A stretch of 8,454 nt of DNA from assembly GCA_034432095.1 (NCBI GenBank), contig DAOUCV010000068.1, positions 1 through 8,454 of the forward strand, read 5' to 3'. Origin of the DNA: DAOUCV01 sp034432095. Its GTDB lineage: Bacteria; Chloroflexota; Dehalococcoidia; Dehalococcoidales; UBA2162. A program made the position numbers and the translations under genes. The notes under the pieces are model-generated. The model searched no databases. It saw only the letters and a list, made by a program, of their open reading frames with translations, and had not been told where the DNA came from. Positions 1 to 6,134 of the stretch are shown here, one piece after another (the first letter of the stretch is position 1; each line of letters starts with the position of its first letter).

Positions 1-58
1 CACCAGGCCCGTGCCAGAAGCCACCCCCCCCGCCGCCACCAAAGCCACCGTGATACAT
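1..58 (-). CDS. N-terminus of a glycine-rich protein, probable second ABC exporter subunit (partial)
   Basis: Only the first 19 codons are present; the gene runs off the left edge. The start ATG lies 2 bases after the stop of the upstream ABC exporter gene. A GAGAGGAG Shine-Dalgarno sits inside the end of that gene, so the two are co-transcribed and probably translationally coupled. The visible protein begins MYHGGF, then seven glycines, then FWHGPG. I recall similar glycine-rich, Trp/His-containing starts in the second half-transporter of PadR-linked heterodimeric exporters, but no ABC domain is visible here. The partner role is inferred from the operon position and from the degenerate catalytic site of the first subunit. 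The glycine stretch includes a run of eight identical bases. Confidence 0.6.
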   Translation of the reverse strand, partial: MYHGGFGGGGGGGFWHGPG

Positions 59-60
59 GC

Positions 61-1818
61 TTAGTTACTCCTCTCTAGGTTCTCAAAAGCATTCTGAGTT
101 GCGGCAAGTTGTGCCAGATATGTTTGCCGATAAAGCCCGTTCTTGGCCATAAGTTCACTATGTGTCCCCTGCTCTACTATCTCGCCGTCCTTGAGCACCA
201 GGATAAGGTCGGCGTTCATGATGATGGGCAAGCGGTGAGTAATAATAAAGGTAGTTCGCCCCTTAATAAGCTTGTCCAGAGCTTGGCGGATGAGGTGCTC
301 AGTCTCTGCATCCACACTGGAAGTAGAGTCGTCCAGAATAAGGATACTGGGATTTACCAGTAATGAGCGGGCTATGGTCACCCGCTGTTTCTCGCCGCCG
401 GAAAGGGTAACGCCCCGTTCCCCTACCCAGGTATTGTAGCCATCAGGCAGGCTCTGGATAAAGTCATGAATTTGAGCGGCTTTGGCGGCTTCTATTATCT
501 GCTCCAGGCTAGCGTCTGGTACACCGTAGGCAATATTGTCTCGAATCGTGGCTGAGAATAGAAAGACATCCTGCTGGACTATGCCAACATTTTTGCGCAG
601 GGAAGCCAGGGTCACATCCCGGATGTCAATGCCATCAACGAGAATACTGCCACTGCTGACATCATAGAATCTGGAGATAAGATTGACGATGGTAGTCTTG
701 CCGCTACCCGAGCCACCCAGTAGAGCCACCAGCTGCCCTGGTTGCACCTCAAAGCTGACGTTCTTAAGCGCCGGGACTCTCGAATTATAGCTGAAGCTAA
801 CATTCTTAAAGGAGACGGCTCCCTTCAGTCTGCCGAGCTGGATAGCATTTGGTTTCTCTTTGACCGCTGACTCAGTATCGAGTATCTCAAGGATACGCTG
901 GCCGGCTGATATAGTGCGGGAAGTCATGGTAGCTATCATGCCCAGGCGCCGGACGGGCATTGCCAGCATGCCCAGATAGAGCATGAACTGGGTTACCCCG
1001 CCGATGGTCATATTCCCGGCAATAACCTCGCGCCCACCGTACCAGAGAACTAGGACTGTGGGTACACTCAGGAAAAAGGTCATAAAGGGCATATATATCG
1101 CCTGCAGACGGGCGGCGTTGATTTGCTCATCATAAAGCTTCTTGGCATCGGCGGAGAATTTCTGGCTCTCCTCCTTTTGGCGTGAGAAAGCCTTCACCAC
1201 CCTGATGCCGAAGAGGCTCTCCTGTAACGTAGCGCCCAAGGCGGCGATTAGCTGTTGGACCTTGAGCCAGACCGGCTGGAGACGGCGGCTAACATACAGG
1301 GTCTGCCAGAAAATAGCCGGCATGAAAGCTAGACAGATCAATGCCAGCTTCCAATCTAACGAGAGCAGGAGATAGATGGTACCGCCAGCCAGCAGCACTG
1401 TCTGAACAATGCTCAGCACACCCATACTGAGGAACATCCGTACTGCCTCAATATCCACGGTAGCTCGGGACATAAGCTGTCCTGTCTGGGCGCTATCGTA
1501 GTAGGCAAAACTCAGCCGTTGCAGGTGGTCGTAGAGGGCATTCCTGATGTCGTAGGATGCCTTCTGAGAGACGACCTGGGTGAAATACGTGTTACCAAAC
1601 CCGGCAATTCCCCTCACAATGCTGGCGCCAATGATAATGCCCGCCAGTATGACAATGGTGCTTTTCTGCCCGGAACTAAGCGCCGTATCAATACCCTGAC
1701 CTAGCATCCTCGGTACCACCAAGCCGGCGGCAGTACTGACCGTCATGCATATAAAGGCGAGGAGCATCCCCACCCAGTGTTTTCGGACAAAGACAATTAG
1801 TCTTAAGACAACTTTCAT
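61..1818 (-). CDS. ABC exporter half-transporter (TMD-NBD), degenerate-site subunit
   Basis: A 585-residue type I ABC exporter (MdlB/LmrCD-like) in the inner membrane, probably exporting drugs, lipids or peptides. The N-terminal half (about 12-300) is a six-helix ABC transmembrane domain. The nucleotide-binding domain (about 335-575) has an A-loop Tyr344, Walker A GGSGSGKT 368-375, Q-loop Gln415/416, signature LSGGE 472-476, Walker B ILILDD 492-497, D-loop SVD 501-503 and switch His528. Residue 497, normally the catalytic Glu, is Asp. In heterodimeric exporters such as TM287/288, LmrCD and BmrCD, one subunit carries such a degenerate site and the partner supplies the active one. The gene follows a PadR regulator and precedes a second gene 2 bases downstream, which fits that arrangement. 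Length is normal for a half-transporter. The ATG start is preceded by AGGAG about 14 bases upstream, a rather distant site. Substrate cannot be told from sequence. Confidence 0.95.
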   Translation of the reverse strand: MKVVLRLIVFVRKHWVGMLLAFICMTVSTAAGLVVPRMLGQGIDTALSSGQKSTIVILAGIIIGASIVRGIAGFGNTYFTQVVSQKASYDIRNALYDHLQRLSFAYYDSAQTGQLMSRATVDIEAVRMFLSMGVLSIVQTVLLAGGTIYLLLSLDWKLALICLAFMPAIFWQTLYVSRRLQPVWLKVQQLIAALGATLQESLFGIRVVKAFSRQKEESQKFSADAKKLYDEQINAARLQAIYMPFMTFFLSVPTVLVLWYGGREVIAGNMTIGGVTQFMLYLGMLAMPVRRLGMIATMTSRTISAGQRILEILDTESAVKEKPNAIQLGRLKGAVSFKNVSFSYNSRVPALKNVSFEVQPGQLVALLGGSGSGKTTIVNLISRFYDVSSGSILVDGIDIRDVTLASLRKNVGIVQQDVFLFSATIRDNIAYGVPDASLEQIIEAAKAAQIHDFIQSLPDGYNTWVGERGVTLSGGEKQRVTIARSLLVNPSILILDDSTSSVDAETEHLIRQALDKLIKGRTTFIITHRLPIIMNADLILVLKDGEIVEQGTHSELMAKNGLYRQTYLAQLAATQNAFENLERSN

Positions 1819-1836
1819 TTCCCGCTCGCTTACTCC

Positions 1837-1875
1837 TGCCAGATTCGCTTATTTGAGCAGATATCCAATCTGGCA
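1837..1875 (-). other. 9-bp inverted repeat between the padR-like and exporter genes
   Basis: TGCCAGATT at 1837-1845 and AATCTGGCA at 1867-1875 form a perfect 9-bp stem with a 21-base loop. It lies in the 78-base gap between the regulator stop and the exporter start, just upstream of the exporter's AGGAG. No T-tract follows, so it is not a standard intrinsic terminator. It could set relative expression of regulator and transporter, or protect the mRNA. Confidence 0.45.
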
Positions 1876-1896
1876 TCCCTTTCTAGAGCTCTTGAG

Positions 1897-2403
1897 CTAG
1901 TCTTTTGCGATTTCCTCGTAAGCACGAGAAAAGGCCTTCCGCATCCGGCTTAGCGTCTCGGCGTCTGCGGTACGGGCCTTATCCCTGAGCAACCGGGCGA
2001 GTCTCTCAAACTCGCGCATTGTCTCCATTATATCATCAATGTGCTCGGGATTCCACCAGCTCCTCATTTGGCTCTTGATTCTTTCCTGGAACTCCTTTTG
2101 CTTATCAAGGAATTTGCGTCCCTCCTCGGTGAGAGTGTAGACCTTTTTACCCTCTTGCTCAGTAGCGGTGATATACCCCATCTCCTCAAGCATCTGGAGT
2201 GTGGGGTAAATGGTGCCCGGACTCGGTACATAGAAGCCATGGAAGCGCTCTTCCAGTGCCCGAATAATTTCGTATCCATAACTTGGCTTATCCTTTAGAT
2301 GCTCTAGGATGAGGTATTTCAGGACCCCCCTCTGGAATAATCTTTCCCGCCTTGGCCAGGCAAAGAAAGGTGGCCTATTAAATCTCGGTAGCCAGTTGTA
2401 CAT
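1897..2403 (-). CDS. PadR-family transcriptional regulator
   Basis: A 168-residue winged-helix repressor. The DNA-binding domain covers about residues 20-100 and shows the family signatures: KYLILEHL, SYGYEI, a long PSPGTIYPTLQMLEEMGYI stretch (recognition helix and after), and the wing GKKVYTLTEEG. The C-terminal part (about 105-168) is highly charged and helical, as in PadR proteins that dimerise through C-terminal helices. I chose the ATG at 2403 because GGAGG lies 5 bases upstream; the in-frame GTG at 2409 falls inside that ribosome-binding site. The gene is first in an operon with an ABC exporter, the usual LmrR/LmrCD-like arrangement in which the regulator senses the exported compound and represses its own operon. 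The ligand is unknown. An inverted repeat suited to a dimer lies about 55-75 bases upstream of the start. Confidence 0.93.
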   Translation of the reverse strand: MYNWLPRFNRPPFFAWPRRERLFQRGVLKYLILEHLKDKPSYGYEIIRALEERFHGFYVPSPGTIYPTLQMLEEMGYITATEQEGKKVYTLTEEGRKFLDKQKEFQERIKSQMRSWWNPEHIDDIMETMREFERLARLLRDKARTADAETLSRMRKAFSRAYEEIAKD

Positions 2404-2437
2404 ATTCACCTCCGTCTGGTTAATGGCTGAGACAATG

Positions 2438-2467
2438 AGTATATTAAGTTATATTTAGATATATCAT
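2438..2467 (-). promoter_or_regulatory. Candidate promoter of the padR-ABC operon
   Basis: Reading the minus strand, ATGATA (2467-2462) and TATACT (2443-2438) are separated by 18 bases. They match the -35 and -10 consensus at 4/6 and 5/6. The expected start of transcription is near 2431, about 28 bases before the ATG at 2403. The -35 lies within the inverted repeat 2457-2476, as expected for a repressible promoter. The region is very AT-rich, so chance matches are possible. Confidence 0.4.
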
Positions 2468-2476
2468 AATATATCT
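2457..2476. promoter_or_regulatory. Inverted-repeat operator candidate for the PadR regulator
   Basis: AGATATAT-CATA-ATATATCT is a perfect 8-bp inverted repeat with a 4-base spacer. Two further matching pairs lie beyond one mismatch on each side. It is centred in the 172-193-base gap between the PadR gene and the divergent hydrolase gene, and it overlaps the candidate -35 of the PadR operon. PadR dimers usually bind such AT-rich dyads, so autorepression is the natural inference. The hydrolase on the other strand could also be affected, though its candidate -10 is about 40 bases away. Confidence 0.55.
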
Positions 2477-2512
2477 TAAAACCACTGTCAAGTGGATGGA
2501 GTTCTTCCGTCG

Positions 2513-2521
2513 TGTTATAGT
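2513..2521 (+). promoter_or_regulatory. Extended -10 promoter candidate for the hydrolase gene
   Basis: TGTTATAGT is an extended -10 (TGn + TATAGT, 5/6). No good -35 is present at 16-18 bases. The 11-base string GTGTTATAGTA recurs upstream of the LUD gene at 5233-5243, which supports a real element. Expected transcription start is near 2528. Confidence 0.4.
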
Positions 2522-2596
2522 AAAAAGAAACCACTGGCCGATAATCTCAAAGACCCTGGTCACTTTTGACTGGTTAGCAAGATGTTTAAAGGTATT

Positions 2597-4039
2597 ATGC
2601 CAATGGCACGGCTAATAGCCGTGGTGCTGAGTATTCAGCTCGCTGGCCCAATTCCAGTACAATCAGCGCCAGACACCCCTACTCAGGTCAAAGAATTTAA
2701 CTTCGTTTTTCTTCATGGTGTCGGTAGCCATGCCGGTTCCCTACAGCTTCTGGGTGATTGCCTTATGGCACAGCTACCAGCATACATCCTGGACTATGAA
2801 CAGGCCAATCCTGGCACCAAGGTTCGCGTTGATACCCTGCAAAGATACTATCCAAACGATGTAGATATTGATACCTGGGCTAACAATATTGCCGATAGTA
2901 TCGAGAAACATTTCCCCAATAAGAAGAACCTAATTTTAATTGGACACAGTATGGGAGGTAAGGCCGCCCTTTACGCCGTAGCTAAAAATGTTGGTGGTCT
3001 GGCTGATAAGGTGGTACTGGTAGTAACGATCAATAGCCCTATCAAGAGACTACAGGACTATTATTTTACTGGAGGTGGCTCGGCATCAGATTATTTTCAA
3101 GCCCGCTGGTCAATTCTAAATCGGGGGGCTTATGATTCGGTAGCCTACTATGACAGCTCACGGGATGCGTGGTGGGTAGGCACTAAAAAGCACTGGTTAG
3201 CTTTCATATCGGCTGAACCGGCACCGCTTAGCGAACAGTGTAATTTCGCTGGGGTTGACCCTCTACCCCGAGATATGGACGACGGTATTATACCAATTTC
3301 AGCCCAATACTCAGATAGGGCTGATGTAATCTATTACGGAGAGCACGGTCACAGTGATGTGGCCGAAAAAGACGAGGTAGCCGAGTTCATAGCCAGTCAA
3401 ATCCTGCGCTACATTTTTGGCGGGCGTATAGAGTGCTCCATTTTTGTTCGGGGTGGTAGTTTCGAGCATAAAGCTGACTGGCTGTTGGGAACAGACCACT
3501 GGGTGGATATTGCTGGTGAAGTGCTGGCGGATAATGGTACCGTGCAGCACAAGAACGAGTCCTATACTAAGTGGCAGGAGTGGGAGGATGTGGTTGGAGA
3601 AGCCACCCCCGGTAGCGGGCGGAGTAGCTATCGGGTTAGCCGGGTTTCCTTCCCCCTTTTTTCCGGTATCAAGGAATTCCGCTGGTTGAACCCTGATGAC
3701 CCTGGAGATTCCCGGCTTTACCTGCGGACTAGAGCCGCTCCCAGAAGTTTGGTGCGGGTGGAGTGGAGCATTTATCAGCAGGGAGTGCTACCCGCGGGGG
3801 TTAAGCGTGACCATTATGAAGTTAAAATAGTTGCTGGTACCCCCCTCACCGCTATTAGGAGTGTATTATGGGAAACCGATAACCCATCTGACCTGAGAAT
3901 ACAGATATACTCCGAAGCGCAAAGCCCCTTCCGGTGGTTCAAAGCTGAATGGAAGGTCTACTTTAAAGGAAGCCGACTGAGGCGAGTGATTGACGAAATT
4001 CCCCCGGAGACTCTGCTAGGTACTGGTGGGGGTGGCTAG
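2597..4039 (+). CDS. Secreted alpha/beta hydrolase (lipase/esterase-like) with unknown C-terminal domain
   Basis: A 480-residue protein from the ATG at 2597, which has AAAGG 4 bases upstream; an upstream in-frame ATG at 2582 has no ribosome-binding site. Residues 1-24 look like a signal peptide (MARL, hydrophobic stretch, VQSA before PDTP), so the enzyme is probably exported. The hydrolase domain (about 34-275) has the oxyanion-region motif FLHGVGSH 38-45, the nucleophile elbow GHSMGG with Ser118, an acidic candidate at Asp228/229 in MDDGIIPIS, and a histidine candidate at His250 or His252 in GEHGHSDV. This is a complete-looking Ser-Asp-His set of the lipase/esterase type. Residues about 276-480 are rich in Trp, Tyr, Arg and alternating hydrophobic residues, probably beta-structured. 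I do not recognise that domain. The protein ends in a glycine run. Substrate is unknown; an ester or lipid is likely. The gene stands alone and divergent from the PadR operon. Confidence 0.85.
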   Translation: MPMARLIAVVLSIQLAGPIPVQSAPDTPTQVKEFNFVFLHGVGSHAGSLQLLGDCLMAQLPAYILDYEQANPGTKVRVDTLQRYYPNDVDIDTWANNIADSIEKHFPNKKNLILIGHSMGGKAALYAVAKNVGGLADKVVLVVTINSPIKRLQDYYFTGGGSASDYFQARWSILNRGAYDSVAYYDSSRDAWWVGTKKHWLAFISAEPAPLSEQCNFAGVDPLPRDMDDGIIPISAQYSDRADVIYYGEHGHSDVAEKDEVAEFIASQILRYIFGGRIECSIFVRGGSFEHKADWLLGTDHWVDIAGEVLADNGTVQHKNESYTKWQEWEDVVGEATPGSGRSSYRVSRVSFPLFSGIKEFRWLNPDDPGDSRLYLRTRAAPRSLVRVEWSIYQQGVLPAGVKRDHYEVKIVAGTPLTAIRSVLWETDNPSDLRIQIYSEAQSPFRWFKAEWKVYFKGSRLRRVIDEIPPETLLGTGGGG

Positions 4040-4047
4040 CAATCCCA

Positions 4048-4809
4048 TTATTGGGTGGTTATAGAGCCATGCTGTGCTGCCTGTCGGCGGCTGTGGGTTG
4101 CGGCGTTCTGTAGAACCAGCCCGGGAAATGCCAGCAATATTCCGACAAACCATTGCTGTGTGGTGACCACTACCACAATGCCACCAATCGTGAAAATCAC
4201 CCCGATGCCCCACCCTGCCCAGCTGGCAACGCGTGCCGCCCTTTCATAATTGTCAGCCGTCTTCCACAGGAGAGCTCGCAAGACCCTGCCCCCATCAAGA
4301 GGAAAACCAGGGAAAAAGTGGAAAAGCGCCAGCATAAAAAAGATAAAGGCTAGCCATTGGACGAGTACATCAATTATAATGCTACCAGTCTGTGCCAGAC
4401 CAAAATAAACCACATAAAATATTCCCGCGATTACCAGGTTGGACAGCATTCCAGCCACTGCCAGTAACAGCTCGAGGGCCGGGAGAGTAACCCCTTTGGC
4501 TGTTTGAGACACCCCTCCAAAAACAAATAAGGTAATACTCTTTACCGGAAGACCCTTGCTGGTAGCTATGAAGTTGAGGACAAACTCGCGAGTAATTATC
4601 GCCAGGAAAAAAAGCAGACTAGCGGCTATGCCCAGCATTGTCCGCTGCCAGAGGGGATAAGCCGTGGAAAATTGAGTCACCACCGCCGCCGTCAGCAAAA
4701 CAATAGCGGCGAACCAGGTATAATGCAACCGTACCCGAACCCCAAAAATCTGACCCAAATTAGGGATACGTCTCACTTTTTCTCTGAGCTGTAGAAGTGG
4801 CGATTTCAT
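4048..4809 (-). CDS. Site-2 protease-like (M50 family) membrane protein lacking the HExxH histidines
   Basis: A 253-residue polytopic membrane protein from the ATG at 4809; a TTG at 4818 would add three residues, and neither has a clear ribosome-binding site. The fold markers of the bacterial S2P/SpoIVFB-like group are present: FGVRVRLHYTWF near the N-terminus, GLPVKSITLFVFGGVSQ at about 86-102, and PGFPLDGGRVLRAL at about 167-180, whose Asp172 is the third zinc ligand. The zinc motif expected just before GLPVKSI is absent: where HExxH should be the sequence is REFVL (Arg74, Glu75, Leu78). The usual Asn before the LDG motif is His164. About six membrane segments are visible. The protein is therefore probably not a zinc protease but a pseudoprotease. 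The gene is otherwise intact, so it is likely under selection. It lies 16 bases after a tRNA-Arg gene on the same strand and converges on the hydrolase. Confidence 0.85.
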   Translation of the reverse strand: MKSPLLQLREKVRRIPNLGQIFGVRVRLHYTWFAAIVLLTAAVVTQFSTAYPLWQRTMLGIAASLLFFLAIITREFVLNFIATSKGLPVKSITLFVFGGVSQTAKGVTLPALELLLAVAGMLSNLVIAGIFYVVYFGLAQTGSIIIDVLVQWLAFIFFMLALFHFFPGFPLDGGRVLRALLWKTADNYERAARVASWAGWGIGVIFTIGGIVVVVTTQQWFVGILLAFPGLVLQNAATHSRRQAAQHGSITTQ

Positions 4810-4825
4810 ATCTGTCAATTTAAAG

Positions 4826-4899
4826 TACCCCTGGGGCGACTCGAACGCCCGACTCGCGGTTTAGGAAACCGCTGCTCTATCCACCTGAGCTACAGGGGC
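4826..4899 (-). tRNA. tRNA-Arg (anticodon CCT)
   Basis: A full 74-nt cloverleaf folds by eye on the minus strand: acceptor GCCCCTG/CAGGGGT, D-arm GCTC/GAGC with loop AGGTGGATA, anticodon arm GCGGT-TTCCTAA-ACCGC, 5-base variable loop GAGTC, and T-arm GGGCG-TTCGAGT-CGCCC. The anticodon CCT reads AGG, giving arginine. The discriminator base is A and no CCA is encoded. The first acceptor pair is a G-U wobble, which is slightly unusual. The S2P-like gene starts 16 bases downstream on the same strand, and a decayed integrase lies just upstream. Confidence 0.95.
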
Positions 4900-4946
4900 T
4901 TGAAGGTAGGTTGCTAAAAGTTGGCGACAAATTGGCGGCAGAATTC

Positions 4947-5137
4947 TTAACTACCCCTTCCCGCAGTACTTCTCCGATAGCGAGCAATAGCGGCTTGCTG
5001 CATACCCTCTATTATATGGCTGTAGGTATCCATTGTAAAGGCGGCGGGACTGTGCCCCCACTGCCTCAGAGATAACCTTAGTTCTTACCACCTATCAGCA
5101 ACATAAGGCTGGCAAAGATATGCCTGAGGTCCTGGAA
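4947..5137 (-). pseudogene. Decayed C-terminus of a tyrosine recombinase (phage-type integrase)
   Basis: Two integrase boxes can be read on the minus strand in different frames. From 5137 down, the translation is FQDLRHIFASLML, then IGGKN and a stop at 5080-5078; this matches the integrase box (F)HDLRHTFASLML, with the conserved His changed to Gln. After a frame change, KVISE corresponds to the usual KVVSE. A second frame change gives WGHSPAAFTMDTYSHI then EGMQQAA, ending in a TAA at 4949-4947. This matches the GH...T-DTYSH C-terminal box, with the catalytic Tyr at 5024-5022. Upstream (about 5138-5215) the reading is ambiguous and may be more of the same gene. One stop and at least two frameshifts make the gene non-functional. 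It begins 48 bases from the tRNA-Arg gene, a typical target for integrating elements, and is most likely a relic of one. Confidence 0.8.
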
Positions 5138-5233
5138 TCTTGCCCGCAAGCGGCTGTTCAACATAGGGTCTGGTCGGAAGAGTTGACAGGCTTTGCTTGC
5201 GCCGTTGACATTGGGGTGAGTAACGGCTTAAAG

Positions 5234-5242
5234 TGTTATAGT
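5234..5242 (+). promoter_or_regulatory. Extended -10 promoter candidate for the LUD gene
   Basis: TGTTATAGT (TGn plus TATAGT) would start transcription near 5249, just before the AAAGGAGG ribosome-binding site at 5251-5258. A TTGACA at 5205-5210 is 26 bases away from this -10, too far for it; it could instead pair with TAAAGT at 5229-5234 (18-base spacer). The string GTGTTATAGTA is shared with the hydrolase upstream region. Confidence 0.4.
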
Positions 5243-5263
5243 ACTTTTTCAAAGGAGGTTAGA

Positions 5264-5980
5264 ATGACCGCGGAAAGTAACCCAGATATCAAGACAGTGG
5301 TAGAATCACTGAAGGCAAACCGCTTTGACACTGTGGAGTTTGTGGAGAATTCGGAGGGCGCCGTAAAAACAGTCCTTGATATGATACCGCCTGAGGCTAA
5401 GGTTGGTATGGGCGGTTCAATGACCATAAGGCAAACCGGGCTTAGAGACCAGCTAACCAAACGCGGGAATATTCAGATGTTCCGACCGGGGCAAGCACCA
5501 TCCGGGGATTTGAGGGGTTTGCAGAGTGATATTTTCCTGACCAGCAGTAATGCCGTCACGCTGGACGGGAAGCTGGTCAATATTGATGCCACAGGCAATC
5601 GAGTAGCCAACATGATATTTGGGCCGAAGAAAGTGATACTGGTCATCGGGCAGAACAAGATTGTGCGTAATGTTGATGAAGCAATTAAGCGGATAAAGGA
5701 GGTTATTGCTCCATATCATGGCATGACTATGGGGATACAGGCACCGTGTGCCGTTGACGGGCGGTGCAGCGACTGTAGGTCACCAGGGCGAATATGCAAT
5801 ATTACCACCATAATTGAGAAAAAACCAAGGATGACAGAGTTTGCCATAGTCCTTGTTGGTGAAGACCTGGGTCTGGGCTGGGACCCGCATTGGCCAGCAG
5901 AGCGCCGGGAACGGATAGCTTCAGCCTATCAGGCGGCATGGGAACAGGAGCGGGCTAGTTTCCGCCCACCCCGGCCCTGA
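5264..5980 (+). CDS. LUD-domain protein (LutC-like, lactate utilisation family) with cysteine cluster
   Basis: A 238-residue soluble protein of the LUD (DUF162) family. The start is the ATG at 5264, with AAAGGAGG 5 bases upstream. The open frame continues upstream to 5120, but that stretch overlaps an integrase relic and the promoter. Family marks: VGMGGSMTI 47-55, SSNAVTLDGKLVNIDATGNRV 94-114 (given here as two parts, SSNAVTLDG and KLVNIDATGNRV), FGPKKVILVIGQNKIV 119-134, and a C-terminal CX5CX2CX6C cluster at Cys162, 168, 171 and 178, followed by ILVGEDLGLGW-type residues near 196-206. LutC in LutABC takes part in lactate oxidation with iron-sulphur partners; stand-alone relatives such as this one have no firm function. 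No lutA or lutB lies nearby, so lactate oxidation cannot be claimed. The cysteines may bind a metal or an Fe-S cluster (inference). The last residues (RPPRP) are a short basic, proline-rich tail. Confidence 0.88.
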   Translation: MTAESNPDIKTVVESLKANRFDTVEFVENSEGAVKTVLDMIPPEAKVGMGGSMTIRQTGLRDQLTKRGNIQMFRPGQAPSGDLRGLQSDIFLTSSNAVTLDGKLVNIDATGNRVANMIFGPKKVILVIGQNKIVRNVDEAIKRIKEVIAPYHGMTMGIQAPCAVDGRCSDCRSPGRICNITTIIEKKPRMTEFAIVLVGEDLGLGWDPHWPAERRERIASAYQAAWEQERASFRPPRP

Positions 5981-6072
5981 GGCTATTCTTGGAACAGGGT
6001 CTATCTTCAAATTATCAAGTGCCAAAGCAAGTCCCGTGGAACGGGTGGATTGAGGTAGATGTGCAATGATAA

Positions 6073-6109
6073 AGAAGGGGAGTAGAGACTAGATTCTCCA
6101 CCCCCTTCT
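6073..6109. terminator. Hairpin terminator between convergent genes
   Basis: AGAAGGGG at 6073-6080 pairs with CCCCTTCT at 6102-6109. A further imperfect stem (GTAGAGA with TCTCCAC, one mismatch, one bulged A) closes a short CTAGAT-containing loop. Minus-strand readout continues into TTCTTTAT; the plus-strand continuation TGTTTAG is less T-rich. It sits between the LUD stop (5980) and the solute-binding protein stop (6135), so it probably stops transcripts from the right and perhaps both sides. No other feature is seen in 5981-6134. Confidence 0.6.
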
Positions 6110-6134
6110 GTTTAGACTGCGTCTAGCGTCAGGT

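Noticed and set aside
5120..5263. 48-codon upstream extension of the LUD protein
   Set aside because: It overlaps the integrase relic on the other strand and the extended -10; the internal ATG at 5264 has an excellent ribosome-binding site and begins the family alignment.
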